51,931 bases of DNA from Lachnospiraceae bacterium (GTDB lineage Bacteria > Bacillota > Clostridia > Lachnospirales > Lachnospiraceae): positions 1-51,931 of the forward strand of contig QXWW01000031.1 in assembly GCA_009911185.1 (NCBI GenBank), written 5' to 3'. The number at the start of each line of letters is the position of its first letter. The stretch's first letter is position 1. The notes beneath the pieces are model-generated. The model saw only the letters and a list, made by a program, of their open reading frames with translations. It did no database searches and was not told the origin of the DNA. The translations under genes were made by a program, and so were the position numbers. This document shows positions 26,944-36,058 of this stretch, in pieces.

Positions 26944-27810
26944 TTACGGAGAATTCCAGATTTCATCAATGCCGTCCGCCTTCCACTGATTGTTCTGTTC
27001 CTGATATCCCTTCACGCCCAGATACTGATAGGAACTTGCCGTTTTCAGCGCGTCGTAAACGTACCGCAGCGGAATCCTGCTCCGGTTATTTTCCGGACTT
27101 CCCGGCTCCGCCAGAAAAACCGTATCATCTTCTTTTTGATACAGCCAGATATTCACATAATGTCCCGGAGTATCTTTCCAATACGAATCATCTTCTTTAC
27201 TGCTGACCAGCACTACGGCAGACTTCATTTCTTCCATCTGTTCCTGAAATTCCTCATAAGTCTGCGGCTTATGAAACAGGCCGCAGGAGACGCCGCAGGA
27301 ACGCAGCGCTTCTCTCATATGCCTCCAGCTAATGGCTCCCGATTCCCAGTTTGGCGCATAATTAGAAACAGACATTGAATATTCGCACATATCCCAGGGT
27401 GAAACCTCATAAGGAGACAAAGTATTATAAATATTCGCCATACAGCACAGGCCGCAGCCAAAACCTCCAAAAATATTCCCTTCCACCCCAAAGGCACACC
27501 ATTCTCCGGACCAGGTCACACCCTCCTCCCAGGATCTTGGTCCCTGAAGAAAAGAATAAACCTCATGCTCCTGTATAGCAAAAGCATCGAGCAATGATTC
27601 TTTTTCCTGTTGAGACAACAGCTTATTCAAATATCCGTCCGAGCCAAAATATAGCCTGTCCTGCTGCTGTACTTCCACTGCCTGCTCCTCTTGCTTCTGT
27701 TCTTCTACATTCTGTCTCTGGAGCACCTCTCTGCCACTGTCATATTCATCCATATGCAGCAGCAACAGCAAAAACATCAGGTTCCAACACGCAGACAGAT
27801 ATTTTCTCAT
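26944..27810 (-). CDS. Secreted or anchored C39-like cysteine peptidase
   Basis: I start at MRKYLSACW, with AAAGGA 7 nt before it, giving 288 residues. The open frame reaches 27885 without another ribosome site. A short hydrophobic segment (residues 7-18) acts as signal or anchor, followed by a Gln/Glu-rich linker. The peptidase-like region has GCGLCCMANIYNTLSP (candidate catalytic Cys) and DTPGHYVNIWLY…VFLAEPGS (candidate His and Asp), which is the pattern of papain-like C39 folds. The substrate is unknown. It is not linked to a lantibiotic or double-glycine transporter. Convergent or divergent neighbours are unrelated. Confidence 0.65.
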   Translation of the reverse strand: MRKYLSACWNLMFLLLLLHMDEYDSGREVLQRQNVEEQKQEEQAVEVQQQDRLYFGSDGYLNKLLSQQEKESLLDAFAIQEHEVYSFLQGPRSWEEGVTWSGEWCAFGVEGNIFGGFGCGLCCMANIYNTLSPYEVSPWDMCEYSMSVSNYAPNWESGAISWRHMREALRSCGVSCGLFHKPQTYEEFQEQMEEMKSAVVLVSSKEDDSYWKDTPGHYVNIWLYQKEDDTVFLAEPGSPENNRSRIPLRYVYDALKTASSYQYLGVKGYQEQNNQWKADGIDEIWNSP

Positions 27811-27946
27811 CTCGTCTATTCCTTTCTGATTCTGCAATTCAAAATATTCCCCATTTATTTTACTCTCCTGATTCTGTAATGTCAATACGTGCAGGAAACC
27901 TTAAAAACCGAGAAAGTACTTGACTTTTTCGACAAAAAGAATTAGC

Positions 27947-27972
27947 GTATTATTTATATAGTACAATAATAC
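27947..27972 (+). promoter_or_regulatory. Probable YtrA-type operator
   Basis: GTATTATT (27947-27954) and AATAATAC (27965-27972) form perfect 8-bp arms with a 10-nt spacer, just before the GntR/ABC operon and close to its probable -10 region. This fits self-repression by the first gene. Confidence 0.6.
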
Positions 27973-27991
27973 ACTAGAAAAGCGAGGTGAT

Positions 27992-28381
27992 ATGATGTCA
28001 TGGAATTTAGATTCCGACAGACCTATCTTTATCCAGATTATCGAAAAAATACAGATGGACATTATTTCCGGTCTTTACGGGCCGGGAGACAAACTGCCTT
28101 CTGTCCGGGATCTTGCACAAGACGCGTCCGTAAATCCCAACACCATGCAAAAAGCTCTTTCGGAACTGGAACGGACCGGACTTGTCTATTCCCTGAGAAC
28201 CAGCGGAAGATTTATTACGGAGGATACTGTCATGATTGAAAATTTAAAAGCAGAACTTGCAAAAGAAATTATCACGCAATTTTTATGCAACATGCAAAAA
28301 CTTGGTATTCAAAAAGAGGAAGCGATATCCCTCATTTCTGAAATCAGTAAAGGAGACTGTCATGATACTGTTAGAATGTAA
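27992..28381 (+). CDS. GntR-family regulator, YtrA type
   Basis: Residues 8-75 form the winged helix (PIFIQIIEKIQMDIISGLYGPGDKLPSVRDLAQDASVNPNTMQKALSELERTGLV). A short 50-residue tail follows with no ligand domain, the size and layout of the YtrA group. These repressors usually head operons for ABC transporters induced by wall-active antibiotics or peptides. Here it overlaps the ATPase gene by 20 bp. The operator at 27947-27972 is a natural target. Confidence 0.85.
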   Translation: MMSWNLDSDRPIFIQIIEKIQMDIISGLYGPGDKLPSVRDLAQDASVNPNTMQKALSELERTGLVYSLRTSGRFITEDTVMIENLKAELAKEIITQFLCNMQKLGIQKEEAISLISEISKGDCHDTVRM

Positions 28382-29057
28382 AGAACTCACAAAAAAGTAT
28401 GGAAATCACACGGCTCTTTCCAATATAAACCTCCAGATTGAAAGCGGACATATTATCGGACTTTTGGGACCAAATGGCAGCGGCAAAACCACATTGCTTA
28501 AATTAATTAACGGCCTGTTAACGCCAAGCTCTGGAACAATCTGTGTAAATGGCAAACCTGTAGGTGTTGAAAGCAAACGTGTGATTTCCTATCTTCCCGA
28601 CCATACCTACCTTAACGGCGCTATGCGGGTACGCGATATTATGGATTTCTTTGCTGACTTTTATCAGGATTTCGATCCGATGCGCGCCTACGACATGCTT
28701 GCAAAATTGCAGATTAACCCCAATCACAAGCTAAAAACACTGTCCAAAGGAACACAGGAAAAAGTTCAGTTAATCCTGGTAATGAGCCGCCGGGCAAATC
28801 TGTACATTTTAGATGAACCGATTGCCGGGGTTGACCCCGCCGCCAGAGACTATATTTTAGATACCATCCTCTCCAATTATGAGGAAACTGCTTCCATCCT
28901 CATTTCTACCCATCTGATATCAGATATTGAAAACATACTGGACGAGGTAATTTTTATCCAGAACGGCACAATACACACCCATGCCACTGTGGACGATCTG
29001 CGCCAGAAAGAGCATAAATCCATTGACACTATATTCCGGGAGGTATTCAAATGTTAA
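28362..29057 (+). CDS. ABC transporter ATP-binding protein
   Basis: 231 residues starting MILLECKELTKKYGNHTAL. The frame is open 35 codons further up, but AAGGAG precedes this ATG. Walker A is GPNGSGKTT and Walker B LYILDEPIAGVDPA. The signature segment is altered to LSKGTQEKVQLIL (LSKGT in place of LSGGQ), as in several drug and peptide exporter ATPases. It powers the membrane protein encoded next. It starts inside the GntR gene and overlaps the permease gene by 7 bp, so the three are tightly coupled. Confidence 0.9.
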   Translation: MILLECKELTKKYGNHTALSNINLQIESGHIIGLLGPNGSGKTTLLKLINGLLTPSSGTICVNGKPVGVESKRVISYLPDHTYLNGAMRVRDIMDFFADFYQDFDPMRAYDMLAKLQINPNHKLKTLSKGTQEKVQLILVMSRRANLYILDEPIAGVDPAARDYILDTILSNYEETASILISTHLISDIENILDEVIFIQNGTIHTHATVDDLRQKEHKSIDTIFREVFKC

Positions 29058-29905
29058 GAAAACTGCTAAAACACGAATGGAAATCCGTAAGCAAAATACT
29101 GTTTCCGCTCAATCTGGGAATCATCGTGCTAACTGTCATTGGCTGCATCATATTGAGCACAGATATATTCGACACAAAAAACGCTCTGCCCATAACGCTG
29201 ACCCTTGTCATGTTCTATACGCTTTCCATCATGACTTTTTCCGGCATTACGCTGATTTACATTTATGTGCATTTTTACAAAAACCTGTTCACTGCAGAAG
29301 GATATCTCTGGCACACGCTTCCAGTCACCAGAACCCAGTTATTCCATGCCAAACTGCTTGCTGGATGCTTCTGGTGTTCCTTAAACAGCCTGTTCACCGT
29401 ACTTTCCACTGCAGCGCTGGGATTTGCCGCCGGATTTCATGCCTCCAAAGATCAAATAGACGCTGCACAAAACCTGTTCATAGACGGTTTTTCCTCAAAT
29501 GCAGCAGGGGAAACGGCCGCGGGTTTCTCTTTTTCTGATATTTTTGGCTTTTCTCCTGTTATATTTGTCATACTCCTGCTGCTTACATTGCTGACAGCCT
29601 GCATTTCCTCTGTATTGATGGGATATTTAAGCATTCTTTTGGGACAATTAATGGAAAAATACCGTCTGGCAGCGGCGATTGGATTTTATATTGCAATTTA
29701 CCTGATTACCCAGACACTCTCTTCCCTGGCTATGCTGGTTCCATACATCCGGCTTATGTTAAGCGGCGGCGACAACTCCGCAAGTTTTTTTAACAGTTTT
29801 TTCTCTACCATGATTCCCACAGCAATTATCTCTCAAATAATTTTAATACTGATTTTCTATGTGGCTTCACTTTTCCTGATACGCCGTACGATTAATCTGG
29901 AATAA
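29051..29905 (+). CDS. ABC transporter membrane protein (ABC-2 type)
   Basis: A 284-residue protein with six predicted membrane segments (for example residues 18-38, 52-74, 98-125, 165-190, 200-225 and 255-278) and a short cytoplasmic N-terminus (MLRKLLKHEWKSVSK). This start is usual for ABC-2 permeases that pair with YtrA-regulated ATPases. It probably exports a peptide or a wall-targeting compound. No substrate can be named. It ends the operon and is followed by the long hairpin at 29932-29977. Confidence 0.82.
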   Translation: MLRKLLKHEWKSVSKILFPLNLGIIVLTVIGCIILSTDIFDTKNALPITLTLVMFYTLSIMTFSGITLIYIYVHFYKNLFTAEGYLWHTLPVTRTQLFHAKLLAGCFWCSLNSLFTVLSTAALGFAAGFHASKDQIDAAQNLFIDGFSSNAAGETAAGFSFSDIFGFSPVIFVILLLLTLLTACISSVLMGYLSILLGQLMEKYRLAAAIGFYIAIYLITQTLSSLAMLVPYIRLMLSGGDNSASFFNSFFSTMIPTAIISQIILILIFYVASLFLIRRTINLE

Positions 29906-29931
29906 TATCGTATCATATGTCCATTAATTCT

Positions 29932-29977
29932 GCCATGCAGTTTTACGCAAATTTTTCTTTGCGTAAAACTGCATGGC
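29932..29977. terminator. 20-bp perfect hairpin between convergent genes
   Basis: Arms 29932-29951 and 29958-29977 match without error around a TTTTTC loop. It lies 27 nt after the ABC permease stop and about 55 nt from the stop of the XRE gene. It lacks a long T tract on either side but is very stable. Confidence 0.65.
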
Positions 29978-30032
29978 ATGAAATACGCTTCTCCTCTATA
30001 ATGCAAATCAGAGGGGAGGTGCAGTATTCTTT

Positions 30033-30950
30033 TCATATCCCATAATATCTGGCATATTCTTTTACCAGTTCAGCGGACTCCCGCTGACCTACCGCCTGAA
30101 ATATAGCGGTACTCTGTTCAAAAACTTCTTTAGACATCTCAATTTGTCCCAACTCTGCCAAAGCACATGCCTTATTGCATAATAACATAGGAAAAGTATG
30201 CATTTTCCCATATTCTATACAAAAATCAATTCCTTTTTGGCAGAGTTCCAGGGCGTCTTTATAATGCCCTTCCCGCTCCATCCATAAAGACAGGTTCTGG
30301 AGAACCATTGGGTATTTTTCGGAAATTTTCTGGCTGTTTAACATGTGATTCTCCAGATATTCCTTTAAGTCAAACATCAGGCGCAGCGCATCCCACGACT
30401 TACCCAGAGCATAATAAACGCTGCCAATACTATTCAATATACTAATTTCCTGATAATTCAAAAGCCTTGTCTGAATGTGCATTCCGTCAAAATCGGGAAG
30501 CGTCATACGTATCACTTCTAAAAGCTGTTCCGCCGTCTTTTCCAGATTTTCCCCACGTTCCTTTCGTATCATAATTCTCACAAAATACAAATACTGTTGT
30601 TCCATTCTCCTATTGCATTCCCTGTCGGCATACGTTTTCAATTTTTCTTCGAGTTCATCTGCCAGCATTTGCACCTTATCATATTCTTTTCTCTCAAAAC
30701 AACGGGCAAGCCTTCGCTCCAGTTCGCATTTTTCCTCTTCCTGCCGGCTCATACTGATATCATAGAACCATTCCACAATGCCAAGCCTCTGCATCAGCCC
30801 TTCCAATATCTTCTTTCCCGGCGCCTGCTGCCCATTCTCAATTCTTGACAGTGTGGAAGACGTGCATATTCCATGGCACACCTCCTCCTGAGAACAGTTC
30901 TGACGCTCTCTGGCGTCCCGAATCAGATTACCAATGGTATAATACTTCAT
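30033..30950 (-). CDS. XRE-type regulator with TPR repeats
   Basis: Residues 5-60 form a helix-turn-helix of the Cro/XRE type (IGNLIRDARERQNCSQEEVCHGICTSSTLSRIENGQQAPGKKILEGLMQRLG). The remaining ~240 residues are helical TPR-like repeats (for example LLNYQEISILNSIGSVYYALGKSWDALRLMFDLKEYL and DALELCQKGIDFCIEYGKMHTFPMLLCNKACALAELGQ). This layout matches peptide-sensing regulators of the RRNPP group (PlcR, Rgg). No small signal-peptide gene was seen next to it. It is convergent with the YtrA operon. Confidence 0.82.
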   Translation of the reverse strand: MKYYTIGNLIRDARERQNCSQEEVCHGICTSSTLSRIENGQQAPGKKILEGLMQRLGIVEWFYDISMSRQEEEKCELERRLARCFERKEYDKVQMLADELEEKLKTYADRECNRRMEQQYLYFVRIMIRKERGENLEKTAEQLLEVIRMTLPDFDGMHIQTRLLNYQEISILNSIGSVYYALGKSWDALRLMFDLKEYLENHMLNSQKISEKYPMVLQNLSLWMEREGHYKDALELCQKGIDFCIEYGKMHTFPMLLCNKACALAELGQIEMSKEVFEQSTAIFQAVGQRESAELVKEYARYYGI

Positions 30951-31056
30951 AAGCCATAACCTCTTTTTCTTTCATATGCTTCTTTGCCTTTATCATACAA
31001 AAGTGAAATTGATTATGCATAAAAATACGATTTTTGCAGTGTATTTTAGATTTTTC

Positions 31057-32253
31057 TCACACAGCAAACCGTATCACAAAAGCTTTACGATATGGTTCTC
31101 CCTTGTTCTGTTCCAGGGTAAGCAAACCTCCATGCATGGCAATCACTTTATGGGCAATACTTAAGCCCAGACCGCTGCCCCCTTTGCTGTTCCTCGATTC
31201 ATCCCCTAATACAAAAGGCTCAAAAATATACTTTGCCGTTTGTTCAGGAATAATCTCTCCATCATCACAGATCCGGATTACGGTTTCCTCGTCCTCCCGC
31301 TCTGCCATAATCCATACGCGCGTTCCTTCTGCATTATGTTTTAAGGCATTATTCAGCAGATTCGTAATAACACGCTGAAACTGTATTGGATCGACCTCCA
31401 TCAAACATTCTTCTTCCGGGATGTCTGCAATCATCTCCATTCCCTTCTCTTCAAAATCCATATAGAGCCCGGCCGCGCAGTCTCTCAATAATTCCCACAC
31501 ATCTTCCTTCATTTTTTTAAGCTGAAACCCCTCGCTGTCCAGCATTACGTATTCAAAAAGCAGATTCAAAAGCCCGCTCATCTGCATAGATTTATTATAA
31601 ATAGTTTCCAGATATTCCAGTCGTTTCTCCCTGGAAATTGCTTCTGCGGTCTCCTGCTCTTCATTTGACAACAGTGCTCTGGCATAACCCGCCACTGTAG
31701 TCATTGGCGTTTTCAGGTCATGCGCCACGTCCGAAAGCAAAAGATTCTTTCTCTTGTCATATTCCTCTTTTTGCCGCCGTTCCTGTTCTTCCATCTGCCG
31801 CACCTGCACCGCCACCATACGACTGAACGCCAGCGCCGCCAACACATACGGAACCAGCAGTGCCAATATAACAAGTACGGTCACTGCCACCATTCCCCAG
31901 ATATATATCTGCGTCTGGCGTGGATTTAAATATCTTGTCTGCGCTGCAATCCGCTCGGTCACCACACTTCCTGCCCACTGTCCGCTGGCTGCACGCAGCC
32001 CGACCCCTATCACATCTGAAAACTGGCTGCAAAGTCCGGTAATGGCAAGATAAAGTCCTCCCTTTATCAATACTCCGATCGTTAAACCATTTTCCATTCC
32101 CGCCATAAAAAAATCTATTTGAAGCGTATCAGACAGCCATGGAAACAAAACTTTGTCAAAAAAACCATTTAGTAACCATTCACTGAAACTCACAAGGGCC
32201 AGAATCATCAGAAAGCGTTTCACTAAAAAGCCTTTCCATTCTTTATGCTTCAT
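31057..32253 (-). CDS. Two-component sensor histidine kinase
   Basis: 398 residues: two membrane helices (about 13-30 and 118-142) flank an extracytoplasmic loop. They are followed by a HAMP-like linker, the H box SDVAHDLKTPMTTVAGYARALL, the N box NLLNNALKHN, and G boxes ICDDGEIIP and GGSGLGLSIAHKVIAMHGG. The start is 2 nt after the response regulator stops. The layout is VanS/PhoR-like, but no vancomycin-type genes are present. The DUF975 gene ahead of the pair may be its target or accessory protein. Confidence 0.92.
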   Translation of the reverse strand: MKHKEWKGFLVKRFLMILALVSFSEWLLNGFFDKVLFPWLSDTLQIDFFMAGMENGLTIGVLIKGGLYLAITGLCSQFSDVIGVGLRAASGQWAGSVVTERIAAQTRYLNPRQTQIYIWGMVAVTVLVILALLVPYVLAALAFSRMVAVQVRQMEEQERRQKEEYDKRKNLLLSDVAHDLKTPMTTVAGYARALLSNEEQETAEAISREKRLEYLETIYNKSMQMSGLLNLLFEYVMLDSEGFQLKKMKEDVWELLRDCAAGLYMDFEEKGMEMIADIPEEECLMEVDPIQFQRVITNLLNNALKHNAEGTRVWIMAEREDEETVIRICDDGEIIPEQTAKYIFEPFVLGDESRNSKGGSGLGLSIAHKVIAMHGGLLTLEQNKGEPYRKAFVIRFAV

Positions 32254-32255
32254 TT

Positions 32256-32942
32256 CTATTCCTTCTCCATACGATAACCCAGACCCCGAATCGTCTTAAT
32301 ATACGCGCCGCTGTCTTCGGACAACTTTGCCCGCAGACGGCTGATGCATACCATGATATTATTATCCGCAATGGCGTATTCTTCTCCCCAGACATTTTCA
32401 TACACCTGCTGTTTCGTAAACACTTTGCCGGGATGCTCCATAAATAAACGAAGCAGTTTGTATTCCACAGAAGTGAGGTCAATGGGGCGCTCCTGCTGAT
32501 ATACCACGCAGGCCTCCGTATCCAGCCGCAGATCCTTTACCTGAAGCTGTTTCAATTCCCGTCCCTTTGCTCCCAGGGAATAAAACCTGCGTATATTGGA
32601 ATTTATCCGTGCGATAGCTTCCATAGGATTAAACGGTTTTGCCAGATAATCGTCCGCCCCCAGATCCAGTCCCAGTATTTTATCCGTATCCTGACTTTTC
32701 GCCGACAGCATCATCACAGGAATATTACTGTTCTCCCGCAGCTTCTTCAAAACCCGGTAACCGTCCAGATTTGGCATCATAATATCCAAAATAGCCATGT
32801 CGACTTCTTTTTGCTGCAGACAATTGAGCGCCGCATGTCCGTCCGCCGCCTCCAGAACCTGATATCCCTCCTTTTCCAGATAAAGCCGCAGCAGTTCCCG
32901 GATCTGTTCCTCATCATCTGCAACCAGAATTGTGTACGCCAT
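32256..32942 (-). CDS. OmpR/PhoB-family response regulator
   Basis: 228 residues starting MAYTILVADDEEQIRELL. The frame is open 33 codons further up into the DUF975 gene, but GAGGG precedes this ATG. The receiver has the phosphoacceptor in MAILDIMMPNLDG and the Lys in LAKPFNP. The winged helix ends the protein (LTSVEYKLLRLFMEHPGKVFTKQQVYENVWG). It acts with the kinase encoded next. The tandem TTGTAAG repeats at 33927-33944 upstream of the operon are a likely binding site. Confidence 0.93.
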   Translation of the reverse strand: MAYTILVADDEEQIRELLRLYLEKEGYQVLEAADGHAALNCLQQKEVDMAILDIMMPNLDGYRVLKKLRENSNIPVMMLSAKSQDTDKILGLDLGADDYLAKPFNPMEAIARINSNIRRFYSLGAKGRELKQLQVKDLRLDTEACVVYQQERPIDLTSVEYKLLRLFMEHPGKVFTKQQVYENVWGEEYAIADNNIMVCISRLRAKLSEDSGAYIKTIRGLGYRMEKE

Positions 32943-32958
32943 AAATTTCCCTCTTTTC

Positions 32959-33846
32959 TTATCCCTGAATTGTCTTAACCTCTTCGGACACGCCCCTTTC
33001 CTTGAGTTTCTGGTAAAGGGCGGCCCTGGTCTGGGCCACATAAGGGTTCACATAAAAAATTCCCAAAATCCCTATGGTCAGCCCACTTAAAATATACCAT
33101 CCCAAAAAAGATAAGTCCAGTACAAAGGCCCTCCACTTGCTTCCAGACATCATAAAACGACTCCGTGCAAAAGCCTCCTCCATGCCTATATTCGGATTTT
33201 CTTCCAAAATATAGGGAATCATCCGGTATTCATAAGCTTTGACAATTCCCGGAACGATGAATAAAAGGCTCCATAATATGACATACAAATCGCGGAAAAA
33301 CATAATTTTTACTACATTTTTATAATGATGGTCAAACACATAACATATCTCCCTGAAATTTGCCTCTTCTGTTAAATTTTTATGAAAGAAACGCCGGATT
33401 CCCACCTCAAGCGGATTCATAATCAGGATTTCCAAGGGAAGCACAATTACCAGGAATACCACCAGTACAATAAACAGTATCATCATAATCATCATGAAAA
33501 AAAACATCACAGCAATTCCTTTTCCGGCATTAGCCTCCCCATCGGGCAAACGGCCGGCTTTTTCACCCAGACTGCTGAAAATTTCATCTAAATCAGCGTC
33601 ATATTCTTCTTCATTTTCATAATATTCCGGATCTTCATATCTTTCTTCACCGTCTTCATAAACGGTATTGTAAGTATATTCTTCTTGTGAATTATTTCCC
33701 CGCATCCGGGAAAACAAATGACTGGAGCTGCCTGAGCCGGCGCCAAAGCCAATAATAGACAAAAGCAGCGCTGCCAGAATACATTTCCAATAATTAACCC
33801 TTAACCTTTCTTTTGCCTTATATTTCAATTCTCTTCTGGTCCACAT
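32959..33846 (-). CDS. DUF975-family membrane protein
   Basis: 295 residues. The N-terminal RRELKYKAKERLRVNYWKCILAALLLSIIGFG is the typical DUF975 start. An acidic external stretch follows (EEYTYNTVYEDGEERYEDPEYYENEEEYDADLDE), then three to four further membrane helices and the family segment GIVKAYEYRMIPYILEENPN. The family is of unknown role and often sits beside regulators of envelope stress. It is the first gene of an operon with the response regulator and kinase that follow at 16 nt and 2 nt. The very acidic loop could bind cations or cationic peptides, which is speculation. Confidence 0.82.
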   Translation of the reverse strand: MWTRRELKYKAKERLRVNYWKCILAALLLSIIGFGAGSGSSSHLFSRMRGNNSQEEYTYNTVYEDGEERYEDPEYYENEEEYDADLDEIFSSLGEKAGRLPDGEANAGKGIAVMFFFMMIMMILFIVLVVFLVIVLPLEILIMNPLEVGIRRFFHKNLTEEANFREICYVFDHHYKNVVKIMFFRDLYVILWSLLFIVPGIVKAYEYRMIPYILEENPNIGMEEAFARSRFMMSGSKWRAFVLDLSFLGWYILSGLTIGILGIFYVNPYVAQTRAALYQKLKERGVSEEVKTIQG

Positions 33847-33926
33847 ATTTATCTCCTCCTTGTCGAAATCATTTTCTTGCTTTTCCTTATTCTACCTTAT
33901 GTTTCTTAATAAGACACTGTTCTTTT

Positions 33927-33944
33927 CTTACAATTACCTTACAA
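33927..33944 (-). promoter_or_regulatory. Direct repeat typical of OmpR-family binding sites
   Basis: On the minus strand TTGTAAG-GTAA-TTGTAAG: two 7-mers with an 11-bp period, about 80 nt upstream of the DUF975 start. The spacing of one helical turn is the usual mark of PhoB/OmpR dimers. The remaining 287-nt gap between the two divergent operons contains only AT-rich promoter-like DNA. Confidence 0.55.
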
Positions 33945-34133
33945 AGTCTTTCTTGCGAATTGTTTTAATGGATGATAATATAAAAGTAACGACTTGTCCT
34001 TTTATATGATTACAGATCCCGGCGCAATGAGACAATATCTGCGGAACGGACGAAAACGGACAGTATTCTAATTATATATTCTATATAAAACGAAATATAT
34101 CAATCGCAAAACAATAATGAAAGGCGGATTTTT

Positions 34134-34808
34134 ATGCGGATACTGCTTGCGGAAGATGAAAGAGACCTGGCCCGCGCGCTGACTGCTATTTTAGAACGCA
34201 ATAATTATTCTGTGGATGCTGTTTATGACGGGGAAGAAGCGCTCTCCTATTTATACAGCAATAATTATGACGGGCTGGTTTTAGATATTATGATGCCGAA
34301 AACAGACGGTCTCACCGTCTTAAAAACACTACGAGAACAGGGAAATCCGATCCCGGTCCTTCTATTAACTGCAAAATCTGAAATTGACGACAAGGTAAAC
34401 GGTCTGGACGCCGGAGCAAACGATTACCTAACCAAGCCTTTTGCGGCCAAAGAACTGCTGGCGCGGATACGCGCAATGACAAGAAAATACACCTGCGCCG
34501 TCAATGCCAGCCTCCATACTGGAAATCTCACGCTGGATCTTGCCTCTTTTACGTTATCTTCCCCCAGCGGCAGCTTCCGGCTTACGAACAAAGAATTTCA
34601 GATGCTGGAGCTGCTGATGGGAAGCACCGGACAGCTTATTTCCAGCGAGCGTTTTCTGGAACGGATCTGGGGATATGACAGCGAGGTGGAAATCAATGTA
34701 GTCTGGGTCTACATCTCCTATTTGCGCAAAAAACTGAGCGCGCTCCATGCGAATGTACAAATTAAAGCCGCCCGCAACGCCGGCTATTATCTGGAGGAAT
34801 TGCCATGA
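34134..34808 (+). CDS. OmpR/PhoB-family response regulator
   Basis: 224 residues. The receiver begins RILLAEDERDLARAL, with the phosphoacceptor in LVLDIMMPKTDG and the Lys in LTKPFAAKEL. A Trans_reg_C winged helix follows (LTNKEFQMLELLMGSTGQLISSERFLERIWGYDSEVEINVVWVYISYLRKKL). The gene overlaps the kinase start by 4 bp (ATGA). AAGGCGG precedes the ATG. It is transcribed away from the DUF975-RR-HK operon, and cross-talk between the two systems is possible. Confidence 0.93.
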   Translation: MRILLAEDERDLARALTAILERNNYSVDAVYDGEEALSYLYSNNYDGLVLDIMMPKTDGLTVLKTLREQGNPIPVLLLTAKSEIDDKVNGLDAGANDYLTKPFAAKELLARIRAMTRKYTCAVNASLHTGNLTLDLASFTLSSPSGSFRLTNKEFQMLELLMGSTGQLISSERFLERIWGYDSEVEINVVWVYISYLRKKLSALHANVQIKAARNAGYYLEELP

Positions 34809-36058
34809 TCAAAAAACTGCAGACACGGTTTATCCTGATTTCCATGCTCTCTATGATTTTCGTACTGACTGTTATTATGAGCGCCGTCAACCTTCTGAAC
34901 TATCAAGGAGTGGTAAAAGACGCCGACCATATCCTCCGTTTTCTCTCAGAACATAAAGGCAGATTCCCGCAGCTTCCGCCTCCGGAAACCGGCAATAGAC
35001 AATACTTAGAACCACCGGAAACGGGAGAGCCAAACCCCTTTCATATGACGCCGGAGATGCCTTATGAAACCCGCTATTTCTCTGTTGTTCTCACAACAGA
35101 CGGAAGCGTCATTTCTACGGACACGAGAAAGATTGCTGCCATTGACGCCAAAACTGCTTCTGCATACGCTGCCCGCATATGGTCCTCAAAGAGAAGTTCC
35201 GGATTCCTCTCCTGTTACCGCTATTTGAAAGAAGCCTCGTCCGACAGCATTCAAATCACATTCCTAGACTGCAGCCGCAGCCTTGACACATTTCACTCTT
35301 TTCTGGTGACCAGCATCCTGGTGTCGCTGCTGGGACTTTGTTCCGTACTAATGCTGGTGCTCCTGTTTTCAGGAATGGTCATGAAACCTGTTTCCGAAAG
35401 CTATAAAAAACAGCGCCGCTTTATTACCGACGCCGGACACGAACTCAAAACACCTCTTACTATTATTGATGCCAACCGTGAAATTCTGGAGATGGAATAT
35501 GGAGAAAATGAATGGCTTAGTGGAATCGGCAAACAGACCGCGAGGCTTACAGACCTGACAAACCAGCTCATCTGTCTGTCCCGTATGGAAGAACCGGATA
35601 ACCATCTGACAAAGATTGATTTCTGTATCTCTGACCTCGCAGAGGAAGCGGTACAATCTTTCCAGGCGCCTGCCGCCACCCAGAATAAAGTATTAAAAAG
35701 CCACATTGCTCCGCTTTTGTCCTGTCATGGAGACGAAGCCTCTATCCGCCAGCTTATTTATCTCCTGTTGGACAATGCGGTAAAATATTCCCCGCCTTCC
35801 GGTTCCATAGAAGTCACCCTCAAAAAGCGGGGAAAAAATATCTGTCTGACCGTTTATAACACATCGGAATCTATTTCCAGAGAAGATCTTTCCCGGCTGT
35901 TTGACCGCTTCTACCGCGCAGACGCATCCCGAAATTCTGAGCGCGGAGGCTATGGAATCGGGTTGTCCCTTGCCCGCGCCATTATCGACGCTCATAAAGG
36001 AAAGATTTTTGCGGAAAGTAAGGACGGGGCTTCTCTTCTGATAACGGTATTTTTGTAG
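34805..36058 (+). CDS. Two-component sensor histidine kinase
   Basis: 417 residues. The N-terminal membrane helix (about 11-31) and the second (about 163-185) bracket an external domain of about 130 residues with a Pro-rich start. The H box is ITDAGHELKTPLTIIDANREIL, the N box LLDNAVKYSP, the F box LFDRFYRAD and the G box GGYGIGLSLARAIIDAHKG. The external signal is unknown. The last 77 bp overlap, on the opposite strand, the end of the sigma factor gene. Confidence 0.92.
   Translation: MIKKLQTRFILISMLSMIFVLTVIMSAVNLLNYQGVVKDADHILRFLSEHKGRFPQLPPPETGNRQYLEPPETGEPNPFHMTPEMPYETRYFSVVLTTDGSVISTDTRKIAAIDAKTASAYAARIWSSKRSSGFLSCYRYLKEASSDSIQITFLDCSRSLDTFHSFLVTSILVSLLGLCSVLMLVLLFSGMVMKPVSESYKKQRRFITDAGHELKTPLTIIDANREILEMEYGENEWLSGIGKQTARLTDLTNQLICLSRMEEPDNHLTKIDFCISDLAEEAVQSFQAPAATQNKVLKSHIAPLLSCHGDEASIRQLIYLLLDNAVKYSPPSGSIEVTLKKRGKNICLTVYNTSESISREDLSRLFDRFYRADASRNSERGGYGIGLSLARAIIDAHKGKIFAESKDGASLLITVFL

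Noticed and set aside
31057-33846. Vancomycin-type VanRS resistance cluster
   Set aside because: Regulator and kinase resemble many systems; no vanHAX-type ligase or peptidase genes in the window.
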